From Kofleriaceae bacterium (lineage in GTDB: Bacteria; Myxococcota_A; Polyangia; Haliangiales; Haliangiaceae): DNA of 64,000 nt. Below are positions 1 through 8,005 of the stretch, piece by piece (position 1 is the stretch's first letter; each line of letters starts with the position of its first letter). The notes beneath the pieces were generated by a model. The model worked only from the letters and a program-made list of their open reading frames with translations, searched no databases and was not told the DNA's origin. Where the stretch lies: assembly GCA_024762925.1 (NCBI GenBank), contig JANTGM010000007.1, forward strand, positions 1 to 64,000, read 5' to 3'. The position numbers were made by a program, and so were the translations under genes.

Positions 1-123
1 CCTTTGAACGCCTTCGGCTCATCGTTGCTCAGATCCTTCCTTGCCCCAGCAAGGTCGTCCTTCGCGCCTTGTCAAAGAACGAGCTCCCGTCGCCAGGTCA
101 TTTCTATTCCTCTGAGCCGCACA

Positions 124-633
124 CTAGAAGGCGCAGGCGTAGTCCGCAGCACTTGCCTCAAAGGCTTCGAAGTGTGCGCGAAGCTCGAGAAGAAGCAGCG
201 CCTCACGACGCTGATGTGCTTGCTCCGAGGCGTGAGCGGTCGCAACGTCGACCGTCGTGAGCATGCCAACCTGATGCGCGTGAAGCTCTGTCTGCAACTC
301 ATCGAGCGCCGCACTCGCATCGGCAATGTCAACAAACTCTCCATCGACATTGCTGCAAGCTTTGAGCTCCTGCAACGTCGAACGCATCTCCCAAGCAGCC
401 GCCGACGCGACTCGCGCCCACTCAAGCTCTTCAACAACAACATGGCTAACTACCTCGCCCTTCATGACCACACCAACATGCGCGCTGGTTTGCGTATCGA
501 AACCTGCGCGAATCGATTCGAAGGCTTGCAGCCTTGGCATCATCGATTGCGGATCGTCTGAGGTGGATACGGACTCGCCGCAAGCTAGGAGAGCAAAAGG
601 AAGGACAGCGAGAGCGAGAGACTTAAGCATCAT
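124..633 (-). CDS. Small predicted lipoprotein, paralogue of the one at 40041-40553
   Basis: The 169-residue product starts with a hydrophobic signal and a lipobox ending at Cys18 (LLAC), so it should be a lipid-anchored envelope protein. No known domain is recognised. Its C-terminal half matches the protein at 40041-40553: both carry an ELxAHQVxM segment, a TxVDxxTAxA stretch, and end in Y-x-CAF. Besides the lipobox cysteine, each keeps one central Cys and one Cys two residues before the C-terminal Phe, which could form a disulfide. Two ATGs are adjacent at the start (633 and 630) and no strong Shine-Dalgarno is visible. It lies just beyond the terminator at 755-782, so it is probably transcribed on its own. 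Function unknown. Confidence 0.75.
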   Translation of the reverse strand: MMLKSLALAVLPFALLACGESVSTSDDPQSMMPRLQAFESIRAGFDTQTSAHVGVVMKGEVVSHVVVEELEWARVASAAAWEMRSTLQELKACSNVDGEFVDIADASAALDELQTELHAHQVGMLTTVDVATAHASEQAHQRREALLLLELRAHFEAFEASAADYACAF

Positions 634-754
634 TCAATCATCCAAGTTCGAGAGACTCGCCAGTCTTGTTACTGGCAGACACAGGGACCGAGCATCAATC
701 CGAGTGCAACTTGTAGATCGGTGATGAGACAGAGAGCTTTATGGAATGAAACAA

Positions 755-782
755 AGAAGGCAGCCTATCTAGGCTGCCTTCT
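755..782 (-). terminator. Strong intrinsic terminator for the 7761-813 operon
   Basis: A perfect 12-bp stem (755-766 with 771-782) with a 4-nt loop is followed, reading leftwards on the minus strand, by the T-rich tail TTTGTTT. It lies 30 nt after the stop codon of the 48-codon ORF and separates it from the lipoprotein at 124-633. Confidence 0.85.
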
Positions 783-812
783 CAATTCGCATGTCTTGCT
801 ACTTAGCTTATG

Positions 813-959
813 TCAGCTCTTGGGTGGAACGCCGATACAGGGGAACCCCACACTGCCGCACGAGAGCGCCAGCGTTTCAAAGACCTTCTCAGAGACGATC
901 ATGGGCTTCTCGTAGACCTTGCGGTCTTTTGCTTCGTTGTTCTTATCTTCTTCATTCAT
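813..959 (-). CDS. 48-residue candidate RiPP precursor peptide
   Basis: ATG at 959 to TGA at 813 encodes 48 residues, preceded by AGGAG at 969-973 with a 9-nt spacer. The first third is charged (Glu/Lys/Asp-rich). Then comes YEKPMIVSEKVFETLALSCG, followed by a short tail rich in Gly, Pro and Val with a second Cys and ending KS. Y16-x-x-P19 followed by hydrophobic residues resembles the leader motif bound by PqqD-like recognition domains in lasso-peptide leaders (family knowledge). The two cysteines, C34 and C41, are six residues apart. It is the last gene before the terminator and lies 34 nt after the FG-GAP gene, in an operon encoding a PqqD-like protein and a radical SAM/SPASM enzyme. The precursor role is inference; the alternative is a small protein of unrelated function. 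Confidence 0.7.
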   Translation of the reverse strand: MNEEDKNNEAKDRKVYEKPMIVSEKVFETLALSCGSVGFPCIGVPPKS

Positions 960-968
960 AGCCAAAAG

Positions 969-973
969 CTCCT
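969..973 (-). promoter_or_regulatory. Ribosome binding site supporting the 48-codon ORF
   Basis: AGGAG on the minus strand, 9 nt before the ATG at 959 and inside the short gap after the FG-GAP gene. It is one of the clearest Shine-Dalgarno sequences on this strand and argues that the tiny ORF is translated. Confidence 0.6.
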
Positions 974-993
974 ATCTCTTAATAGCACGCACG

Positions 994-3900
994 CTACTCG
1001 TCAAACAACACTTCGAATAGTCCAGTCGCAGTGCCAGCACCACCGGCCAGCCAGTCTGCCCAAGCTAAGTCGGGCAGGCCATCGTTGTTGACATCGCCAG
1101 CCCAGATGGCTGGAACGGTTGGTGGAGAGAACAGCGCGTGAGAGTTGACGAAGCCAACTGGCCGTATCACAACGTGGTCCCGTGTATTCGTCCCAACATC
1201 GCCCGTGGGAATTGTTCCCCCGTACCAGATGTGCATTCCGCCAGAAGCGCTAATCACAAGATCCTCAATTCCATCACCGTTGATATCGGGGCTGGTTGTG
1301 AGAGCGTTGTTGGCCACACCCGTACCGATTCGAGTACCTTCTGACGATTCGGCAGTTATCTTGGTGAGGTAGTTTGCCGAGTTGGTGAGGTCGATCGTGC
1401 CAGTCGTGCTACCTGAGACGATCCAAACCGTGCCGTCAGGTGAGCCTTCGAGATTGCCACCAATGACGATATCTCGAAACCCATCGCCATTTTGGTCGGC
1501 GATTGAGCCCATCGAGACTCCAAACTCAGGTGCTGTGTCGGCAGTGGTGTTGTTGATTCGCAAGTCCGTTCCAGGAACGAAATCTGTGAAGTTCATGCCA
1601 GGCACAAGCAGAGTGCGTCCCCGAAGCACGAAGATGACATTGTCATCCGTGCCCGGATCAACATCAGATTGGTAGGTAATAGCCACGTCGCCAACACCAT
1701 TACCGGCACGAGTGTCACCGAGGTAATCGAGGCGCTCGCCAAACTGGCTACCATTGACGGCATCTTGTGGGTTCTCAAAGATGAGTCCTGCAAGGCCGAG
1801 CATGTCGGCGGAGCTGGCGTTGTTGCTGAGCGTGATGGTGTCGCCAACATCGAGTGTGCCACCGTAGATGATCGCCACACCACCGTCGCCACCAGGGTTG
1901 GTCGTAGACTTTCCGCCACCGCTGCCACCAGTTGGAACACCGATGATGAGGTCTTCCGGAGTGCCGTTGGCATCGAGCTGGCCACTGGCAAGCTGAGCAC
2001 CAAGGCCGCCACCTGTGAACCAATCACCACCAGTGCCAGCAATAGTGATTTCCAAGTCACGACTTGTTGCAGGGATAACTCCAGGAACAGAGAGCGTGCC
2101 GTTGTGGAAGATGTAGATGCTGTTGGAGAGCGGTGCTGCAACCGCAAGTCCGTCACCCGTTCCGTCCCAATCGAGACGAGCCATGCTGAAGCCAAAGATT
2201 TCCACGGCCGTGCCTTCGAGCACAACATCAGGAGTTACATCGGTACCTGCTGGAGTCACAACGCCCTCAGCGCTTCCGTAGTAGATGAAGACGCGACCTT
2301 GGAATCCGTTTGCCAATGGAGACGCCACAGCGACGTCATCAAAGCCATCGGAGTTGAAGTCGCCCGATACCAGACGCATTCCGAATCGGTCGCCATCGGC
2401 GCTACCACCGGCAACCACAGCTCCCGTTCCATCAAAGTCGGGGATGACCGGGCCGATGCTGGCAGGATTTGAGCGGTTTCCAACAGCATCCACGGCAATC
2501 ACACCAAGGTGGTAGGTGGTGCCTGCATCCAGTGGAGTAATGGTTGTGCTCTCGTTGACAATCGCGCCAGGCCAAATTTCACCCTGGGTCTCAAACGTTG
2601 CAAGGTCGGTAGCGAACGGGGCGGTGGCAATGCGGACCACATAGGTCGAGTCGAGCACTGCACCCCAAGAGAAGTCGATGCTTCGGTGATCGGTCGCTGT
2701 TGCAACCAAGCCGACTGGAGCATCGGGTGGTGTTAGGTCGACGTCGACGCTAATCGAGGCGCTGCCCGAGCGCGTATCGAGCGTCGAGTTGGCAACTGCA
2801 TCGAGAGTGTGGGTGCCTGCGGTGAATGCCACTGGTGCATCCGTGCAGAACTGTCCACCACCAAAGGTCGTTGGAAGGTCGGCACCACCATCGAGGTTCA
2901 CGGTAACCGTGACCGTGGCTTCGCTAACCGTCACGCAAACCGTGGTCTCAAGAGCACCGGCGCCGTTGATGGTTCCTTCGGAGACTCCGAGCAAGCCATC
3001 GCCAACAGGGTCTTCAAAGTCGACATCGATGTCTTCAAGTCGAATGTCACAGCCCGCGGTGCTCGCCTCGTTGCCAAGAGCATCGCTCACTCGTGCGCGA
3101 ACATCGTTGTTACCGGGTAGGAGGTCAATGTTCAGCGGAGCTCCGAGATCAGGAGCTGCAACCGTCGTTGTACCAGCACTGTTCACAACATCAACATCGC
3201 GAGTTGCGGCGAATGGAGCAATCACAGCAACGGTAATCTGAAAGCCATTGCTAAGGTCGCCATCAGCATCGTTTGCGACGTTGCGTGCGAGAGTTTCGCC
3301 GCAGTCGAGGCTCGCTGGGCTAATGAGGGAGAGCGATACGCCTGGAGCTTCGGTGTCCCAAGTCACGTCACGTCCATCGCTGGTCTGAAAGTTATCGCTG
3401 TTGACGACGCGAGCGGTGCATGTTGCCTCGCCTTCAGAGTTTGCATCGCCATCAAGAGTGACGTTTGAAACCGTTGTGAGTCCGCCTGCAGGTACAACCT
3501 CTGAGCTCTCGCCCTGGCCACAATCCACAAAGACCGTCTCGCCTTCGCAGGCCGTGTCGACCGTGACGGTGAAGTTTGCTTGCATTCCGTTTACCGGATC
3601 GCCATCCGAGTCGGCGGTCACGATTGCCGCTGGGCCATCAATCGAGATCGCACAGCCGTCGAGAATCACCGGAACATCGAAGCCGGCGCTGCATACGTTG
3701 CCCGCGTGGTCTTGCGTCACGAAGCTCACAGCGAAGGTTCCTGGAGAAGTGAACTCGGCGAGTTCACTGGCGCTGTTGCCATCTTCGTCGATGGGGATTG
3801 CATCGAACTCAAGAGCATCGCGGAAGAACGAAGCGTCTTCGCCCTCGGTATCGTTTTCTTCACCGTCATCAACGCTGCCTGTCCAAGTCATTTGGATGCC

Positions 3901-4731
3901 GTTGCCAATGTCGCCATCGGTATCGTCATCTGGAGTGACAGTGACACCATTGGTGGGAACGTTCAGTTCGCAAGTAGGAACAACCGTGTCAACGCGAACG
4001 GTGTTGGTTGCAGATGCCTCGTTGACGCTGCCACTCACACAAGTCGCGCGAATCGCTTGAACGCCTTGAGCAAGAGTCGTTGCGAAGGAAGCAGCACCAT
4101 CAGCGTCAGCGGTAACGGTGCCAAGACTTGCTTCGCTTCCCAAAGCCACATCCAGAACAAAAACTTCAACCTGGAAGCCAGCACCACTTGTGATGTCTAG
4201 ATTCGCTTGGAAGTTTGGAAGAGCGGCATCGCTATCATTGGTTGAATTGAGAACGGGAATGGGTGCGAAGAACTCGTTGTCGATTGGGCCTTCGGCGATG
4301 TTCAGATCGCAGGCGGCATCAGTCACAACAGTGACGACAACTTCATCGCTTCCCGAGCCACAACCATCGTCGGAGGTGCCGGTGACTTCAAGAGTGACTT
4401 CGCCCGCAGGAAAGGTGACACCTTCAAAGGTCACATCACCATCGGCGTTTGAGGTCGCGGTAATTTGCTCGACCGCATTGTCCGCGTTGGTAACCGTCAG
4501 CGTGAAGTCGTCGCCGCTCGACAAATTCGAGCGAACCGTGACATCACTCTGAATGCCAGCACGCGCGGTATCGCTATCGTTTGCGCTGGAGAGGTTGCCC
4601 CCGGTGACCGGGTTCTGAAAGACAACAACGATTTCCGATGGACACGTTGGTCCGTCTCCACAAGCCGAAGCAATTCCGGCTGTTGTCAGCAGCGCCAGTA
4701 GCGCTCGTCCATTCGCGAGTGTTTTCAACAT
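994..4731 (-). CDS. Large surface lipoprotein with Ig-like, Fn3-like and FG-GAP repeats
   Basis: The 1245-residue product has a signal peptide with a lipobox ending at Cys24 (IASAC). Residues about 30-650 hold repeated acidic Ig-like modules containing NDSD or DxDGD segments. Residues about 660-750 look like a fibronectin type III domain. From about 770 to the end there are FG-GAP/VCBS units with calcium-loop sequences such as DFNSDGFDD, DQNGDGFRD and DINGDGIED. This is the architecture of an integrin-alpha-like propeller on an adhesive stalk, probably on the cell surface. The start is supported by GGGGA six bases before the ATG. It sits 65 nt after the radical SAM gene and 34 nt before the candidate precursor, so it may be co-transcribed with the peptide-modification genes. 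No enzymatic motif was seen. Confidence 0.85.
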   Translation of the reverse strand: MLKTLANGRALLALLTTAGIASACGDGPTCPSEIVVVFQNPVTGGNLSSANDSDTARAGIQSDVTVRSNLSSGDDFTLTVTNADNAVEQITATSNADGDVTFEGVTFPAGEVTLEVTGTSDDGCGSGSDEVVVTVVTDAACDLNIAEGPIDNEFFAPIPVLNSTNDSDAALPNFQANLDITSGAGFQVEVFVLDVALGSEASLGTVTADADGAASFATTLAQGVQAIRATCVSGSVNEASATNTVRVDTVVPTCELNVPTNGVTVTPDDDTDGDIGNGIQMTWTGSVDDGEENDTEGEDASFFRDALEFDAIPIDEDGNSASELAEFTSPGTFAVSFVTQDHAGNVCSAGFDVPVILDGCAISIDGPAAIVTADSDGDPVNGMQANFTVTVDTACEGETVFVDCGQGESSEVVPAGGLTTVSNVTLDGDANSEGEATCTARVVNSDNFQTSDGRDVTWDTEAPGVSLSLISPASLDCGETLARNVANDADGDLSNGFQITVAVIAPFAATRDVDVVNSAGTTTVAAPDLGAPLNIDLLPGNNDVRARVSDALGNEASTAGCDIRLEDIDVDFEDPVGDGLLGVSEGTINGAGALETTVCVTVSEATVTVTVNLDGGADLPTTFGGGQFCTDAPVAFTAGTHTLDAVANSTLDTRSGSASISVDVDLTPPDAPVGLVATATDHRSIDFSWGAVLDSTYVVRIATAPFATDLATFETQGEIWPGAIVNESTTITPLDAGTTYHLGVIAVDAVGNRSNPASIGPVIPDFDGTGAVVAGGSADGDRFGMRLVSGDFNSDGFDDVAVASPLANGFQGRVFIYYGSAEGVVTPAGTDVTPDVVLEGTAVEIFGFSMARLDWDGTGDGLAVAAPLSNSIYIFHNGTLSVPGVIPATSRDLEITIAGTGGDWFTGGGLGAQLASGQLDANGTPEDLIIGVPTGGSGGGKSTTNPGGDGGVAIIYGGTLDVGDTITLSNNASSADMLGLAGLIFENPQDAVNGSQFGERLDYLGDTRAGNGVGDVAITYQSDVDPGTDDNVIFVLRGRTLLVPGMNFTDFVPGTDLRINNTTADTAPEFGVSMGSIADQNGDGFRDIVIGGNLEGSPDGTVWIVSGSTTGTIDLTNSANYLTKITAESSEGTRIGTGVANNALTTSPDINGDGIEDLVISASGGMHIWYGGTIPTGDVGTNTRDHVVIRPVGFVNSHALFSPPTVPAIWAGDVNNDGLPDLAWADWLAGGAGTATGLFEVLFDE

Positions 4732-4765
4732 GTCTTTCCCCAGTTCTTCCTAATTAGTGTCGAAG

Positions 4766-4795
4766 CGTTTTTGCGGCGCTGGGCGCCGTTTTTGC
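4766..4795. repeat. Hairpin flanked by a 9-bp direct repeat, between radical SAM and FG-GAP genes
   Basis: CGTTTTTGC occurs at 4766-4774 and again at 4787-4795. Between and overlapping them is a GC-rich hairpin (stem 4774-4779 with 4783-4788, 3-nt loop). Read on the plus strand, the hairpin is followed by TTTTT, so it has intrinsic terminator form, but in the direction opposite to the flanking genes. On the minus strand the tail is A-rich, so it should not stop the operon transcript. It could end an antisense transcript or be a protein-binding site. Confidence 0.45.
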
Positions 4796-4796
4796 C

Positions 4797-5957
4797 CTAA
4801 AGTACTTTCAGCGCGGATGAGCGCCTACCGCCTGATGGCAGCCTGTCATGCTGTCCATCGGCCGCTACGCGATTCCATGTAGGTGGAAGTTGCGTTTCGG
4901 TCGCAGGAATTACTCCGCGATCTCGTAAAGAGTCGCGAACAGCCACTGTGTGCCGGCAGGCCTCCAGTGACGGACCTCTCATCTCACCATGCTCGATCTG
5001 AGCCATTGCATGGCACCTGGTGCAATACGAGCGCACCGGGCATTCATTACACTCTTGAATCGTCGCCCACTTAAGGCCGCGAACTTCGGTGAGCCCATCG
5101 GATGCGCTCCAGATACTGGCAAAGCTCTGCTTGCGAAGATCTCCTACAGGCATTGGCAGGCTATTGCACGGCCACACCTCGCCTTGCGGGTTGATGGCAC
5201 AGACGTCCTTGCCTGCGCGACACGGAGTTTCACCTAGAGGTCGTAAGTCCTCTTCGTAGGCGTTTGAAAAGCCCTGATCGATGAACGTTGCCATTGTATC
5301 GCCATAGAAATTCGCCATGTCTTCCTGGCTCATTCGAAGTCTTGTTGTCTTCAGGTCTCCGTCCTCAATCGCGGTGATTTTTGGATCAAACGTAAATCGA
5401 GCTCCAAGACTATCGGCCATCTCAGCAATGGCCTTGAGGTCGGCGACATTCGATTGCATCACAGGTGTTTTGAGAACCACGGGAATCTTGCGAGCAACCA
5501 TGCGTTTAATGGCATCCGTGCTGCGCTTCCAGGAGCCTTCTTGCCGAGTCACATGCTCGTGAATCGCGGGCTTTGATCCGTAGATTGAAATATCGATCTG
5601 CAGTGGGCGAATCGTTGCGAGAAAGTCAGCGCGCTTTTCTGTGATGTGATGACCGGTGGTAAGGACTTTGATCGCAAACCCAAGATCGTGCGCCGTTTGC
5701 AAAATCTCGTCGGCATCACGGCGCATAAAAAACTCGCCGCCCATAAACGTCAAAAAGAGAACGCCCGCTTTGGCAAGTTGCTCGAGGATGTCGAAAACCT
5801 CTTCCGATGAAAGCTCGTTGTGGCCAACGTGCTCTTGGTAGCAATGCGAACAGCTGTAGTTGCACACGTCGGTGACTTGAAACGTGACATAGCTTGGCGC
5901 TCCACAAGCACTAGCTTGTTCGGCCAATAAGTCCGCTGCTCTGGTTTGCACTTTCAT
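4797..5957 (-). CDS. Radical SAM/SPASM peptide-modifying enzyme
   Basis: This 386-residue protein carries the radical SAM cluster motif CX3CX2C at Cys32, Cys36 and Cys39, then a GGE motif at 73-75 for SAM binding. A SPASM-type auxiliary cluster domain follows, with Cys246, Cys253, Cys264, the group CX2CX5CX2C at 303-315, and Cys334. Members of this family install thioether, carbon-carbon or similar crosslinks in ribosomal peptides or mature quinohaem-type proteins. Its ATG overlaps the stop of the HPr-kinase-like gene (ATGA), which indicates translational coupling. With a PqqD-like protein upstream and a two-Cys peptide downstream, the likely substrate is the peptide at 813-959. The last 35 residues, rich in Arg, Pro and Ser, are not part of the conserved fold. 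Confidence 0.92.
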   Translation of the reverse strand: MKVQTRAADLLAEQASACGAPSYVTFQVTDVCNYSCSHCYQEHVGHNELSSEEVFDILEQLAKAGVLFLTFMGGEFFMRRDADEILQTAHDLGFAIKVLTTGHHITEKRADFLATIRPLQIDISIYGSKPAIHEHVTRQEGSWKRSTDAIKRMVARKIPVVLKTPVMQSNVADLKAIAEMADSLGARFTFDPKITAIEDGDLKTTRLRMSQEDMANFYGDTMATFIDQGFSNAYEEDLRPLGETPCRAGKDVCAINPQGEVWPCNSLPMPVGDLRKQSFASIWSASDGLTEVRGLKWATIQECNECPVRSYCTRCHAMAQIEHGEMRGPSLEACRHTVAVRDSLRDRGVIPATETQLPPTWNRVAADGQHDRLPSGGRRSSALKVL

Positions 5958-6823
5958 TCGTCGTCTGCCTTGACCCAGGGTATCGGGGCACCTGCTTGTT
6001 CACAAGTGATACCAAGCACTTCCCCTACACTTGGGTGCTTTGCAAATTTGAGTTCGTAACAGGGCACCGAAGAGACGAGGTCGGCCACAAGGCTCAAGAT
6101 CTTTGCGCTGGTCTTGGGTGCTCTCGCGTACGTGACGACATGTCTGCACAATTCGTTCATGGCTTCAGCGGATCTGATCTGCTTTCGCAGGTGGGCAGGT
6201 GCCTGAACCAGAAAGTTTAGCGAAGCTAGTTTGCGAGACTCTCCATGGGGCAACCCCTCACTGCCTTTGAACGGAGCCACTGCCACAGACCAACTCCCGC
6301 CGGATTTACTGACAAAGAGCAGCTCATCAGCGAGCTTCAGCGCACCACAGTGATCCGAGAGCATCGTGGAAATCGTTGACTTGCCTGCACCGCTCACTCC
6401 AGAGAAGACCAGTGCGCCATCGGGTCCAGCAACCGAGGAGGAATGCAAGATGAGGGTGTCGCGATGAGGCAGTGCAAGCGATGCCGCGATTCGAATAATG
6501 GCTTCCAGACCGCTTGGCGCCTGATGGCTCTGAAAGTGCGCATGCAGCTTGCCGTTCTCGCCAATGTCGATGTGTCCACGTGCACACTTTCTCGACAGCA
6601 CAAGTTCACGATCGGAGAAACGCACTGTTTCGAAGGCGGGATATGTGGGCCCTTCGGGATCGTCTTTGCCGAGCCCGGGAACCACCTCTAAGTCAATGCG
6701 AACATCTACTGGACCGCCCCGAGATGGGTACGCCTCGTAGGTGCCAAGACGCTCGGGTGAGCATGGACCGCTGATGGCCACTTCAAACTCTACACCCTCA
6801 ATATTAAAGGTAAAATCTGTCAT
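5954..6823 (-). CDS. HPr-kinase-like P-loop protein of a PqqD/radical SAM system
   Basis: The 289-residue protein has a Walker A motif GVSGAGKST at 142-150, followed by LADE at 164-167. This is the layout of HPr kinase/phosphorylase-like proteins that travel with PqqD homologues in RiPP and related loci. The first 120 residues are a variable beta-rich region. No HPr protein is encoded nearby, so a classical phosphotransferase role is unlikely; an ATP-dependent role in peptide maturation or in phosphorylating a peptide or sugar is inferred. The chosen ATG at 6823 directly follows the methyltransferase stop and has AGGA just upstream. An upstream start would overlap the methyltransferase by 46 bases. 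Confidence 0.8.
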   Translation of the reverse strand: MTDFTFNIEGVEFEVAISGPCSPERLGTYEAYPSRGGPVDVRIDLEVVPGLGKDDPEGPTYPAFETVRFSDRELVLSRKCARGHIDIGENGKLHAHFQSHQAPSGLEAIIRIAASLALPHRDTLILHSSSVAGPDGALVFSGVSGAGKSTISTMLSDHCGALKLADELLFVSKSGGSWSVAVAPFKGSEGLPHGESRKLASLNFLVQAPAHLRKQIRSAEAMNELCRHVVTYARAPKTSAKILSLVADLVSSVPCYELKFAKHPSVGEVLGITCEQAGAPIPWVKADDE

Positions 6824-6825
6824 TC

Positions 6826-7485
6826 CTAGGTTGCGTGAGGCTTGTGCAAATGGAGCACACAGTGGTTCCACAGCGCATCTGATAGCCGAGATGGCAACTT
6901 TGGATGCATGCGCAGGGCATAGGGATATCGGCGGATGCTTCGAAAGAGCTCAACCTCATGAACACGCAAGCCTGCATGTCGCGCGGGCCTTGCGAGGTCC
7001 TCGACGTCGAGCAGCGCAAACTCATCAATGGGCTCTTGCTTGCGCCCCAAGACCTGTCGAATGCTCAGGCCGCGCCCAAACTGATGGACAGCACACCGCC
7101 CTCCTGCCTTTAGGACCCGGGCGATCTCGCCAAACGCGTGACGGGCTTCCATGTAGCGAATGACACCTTGTGCCGCAATTACGGCATCGAAGCTGCCTGA
7201 AGCAAAGGGCAGATGATGTCCATCTGCTCGGGCGATTGATGCCGACTTCCTCTTTGCCAGACGCAACATCTCGATGGACAAATCAATGCCCACAACCCGC
7301 TCTTCGTTGCTCACATTGAGCAAGCGCCCAGTGCCACACCCCAGGTCCAAAACCCGCCCCCGAGCCAAGAGGCTGCGAAGAGACTTCTCAATTACTATGT
7401 ATTTACGCTGTGTTGCGAGATGCCCAGCATCATAGCCCGCTGCGCTGCGATCATACCAATCGGTAACCGTCTCGATGGAGGGCAT
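6826..7485 (-). CDS. Class I SAM-dependent methyltransferase
   Basis: This 219-residue protein has the Rossmann motif I LDLGCGTG near residues 46-53, an acidic IDLS strand end, and the post-motif LPFASGSFDAV typical of the Methyltransf_11/25 group. The C-terminal part (after about 160) is basic and resembles lipid- or quinone-type methyltransferases less clearly, so the substrate cannot be assigned. It lies between the PqqD-like gene (6-nt gap) and the HPr-kinase-like gene (2-nt gap). The context suggests methylation of the peptide product or of a leader-bound intermediate, but this is inference. Confidence 0.85.
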   Translation of the reverse strand: MPSIETVTDWYDRSAAGYDAGHLATQRKYIVIEKSLRSLLARGRVLDLGCGTGRLLNVSNEERVVGIDLSIEMLRLAKRKSASIARADGHHLPFASGSFDAVIAAQGVIRYMEARHAFGEIARVLKAGGRCAVHQFGRGLSIRQVLGRKQEPIDEFALLDVEDLARPARHAGLRVHEVELFRSIRRYPYALRMHPKLPSRLSDALWNHCVLHLHKPHAT

Positions 7486-7491
7486 CGACGC

Positions 7492-7761
7492 TTAGCCGTC
7501 AGCCTGCATCAGCCCTTGTGCCACGAAGGACTCCAAGCACTCGGTGACATCTTTGCGGGCCGTCTCCAGATCGACCTCATATGCCAAGACAAGCTCCCTG
7601 GCAGCCTCATCGACTGTCACGCCATCGGCGCCAAGTGACCACAGAAGCGTGCCCGAGCTATTAAGCGTGTGCATCTTGTTGTCGTCTGCTGTGATGACAA
7701 ACGCGACCCCATCGAGGACACGGCCAGCGGTGAGTGGGTGCTTGCGATAAATACGAGCCAT
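7492..7761 (-). CDS. PqqD-like peptide recognition protein
   Basis: With the ATG at 7761 the product is 89 residues, the usual size of PqqD-family proteins. It shows the family pattern: a beta-hairpin (AFVITADDNKMHTLNSSG), the aromatic TLLW, then helices with VDEAARELVLAYEVD and a C-terminal CLESFVAQGLM. PqqD homologues bind leader peptides and deliver them to radical SAM enzymes; here the partner would be the enzyme at 4797-5957. The reading frame stays open upstream to a GTG at 7890, but that extension has no PqqD similarity. AAAGG about 10 nt before 7761 supports the shorter form. It is the first gene of the operon. Confidence 0.82.
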   Translation of the reverse strand: MARIYRKHPLTAGRVLDGVAFVITADDNKMHTLNSSGTLLWSLGADGVTVDEAARELVLAYEVDLETARKDVTECLESFVAQGLMQADG

Positions 7762-7782
7762 AGAGGGAGAAACCTTTTGCAG

Positions 7783-7812
7783 GTAGTACCCCATCGGGGC
7801 AAATGCGTTCAA
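7783..7812 (-). promoter_or_regulatory. Possible promoter of the radical SAM operon
   Basis: On the minus strand TTGAAC (7812-7807) is followed after 18 nt by TACTAC (7788-7783). The start point would fall about 20 nt before the ATG at 7761. The match to a sigma-70 promoter is weak, and the alternative upstream start would place it inside coding sequence. Confidence 0.3.
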
Positions 7813-7962
7813 CCGGGATCGGACCGAAGTGCAAATCCCAGAAATGCGTCCCAAAAAGCCAACCCTGGCCTGGTTGTGAACGCTTTGCACAAGGAATATC
7901 CGGATTGATGAACGCCGACGGACTTGCGGACACCAACCCTAAAACCCGCCAATTTCCAAGAG

Positions 7963-7992
7963 TTGACAGCCATTTACCGAGCTGGTTACTCT
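7963..7992 (+). promoter_or_regulatory. Possible promoter for the polysaccharide operon
   Basis: TTGACA at 7963-7968 is a consensus -35 box. TACTCT at 7987-7992, 18 nt later, is a poor -10 box. It lies 14 nt before the first plus-strand gene (ATG 8006). This places the divergent start regions of the polysaccharide and radical SAM operons within about 240 nt. Confidence 0.4.
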
Positions 7993-8005
7993 AGAAAGCG
8001 ATTCC

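Noticed and set aside
1-123. Left edge of the window
   Set aside because: No frame with coding character or motif could be followed off the edge; nothing is called here.
659-676. Short inverted repeat GCCAGT-CTTGTT-ACTGGC upstream of the 124-633 lipoprotein
   Set aside because: Only 6 bp of stem with no T tract; could arise by chance and no regulator context supports it.
7762-7890. N-terminal extension of the PqqD-like protein from a GTG at 7890
   Set aside because: The extra 43 residues have no PqqD similarity, and the ATG at 7761 gives the usual family length with AAAGG upstream.
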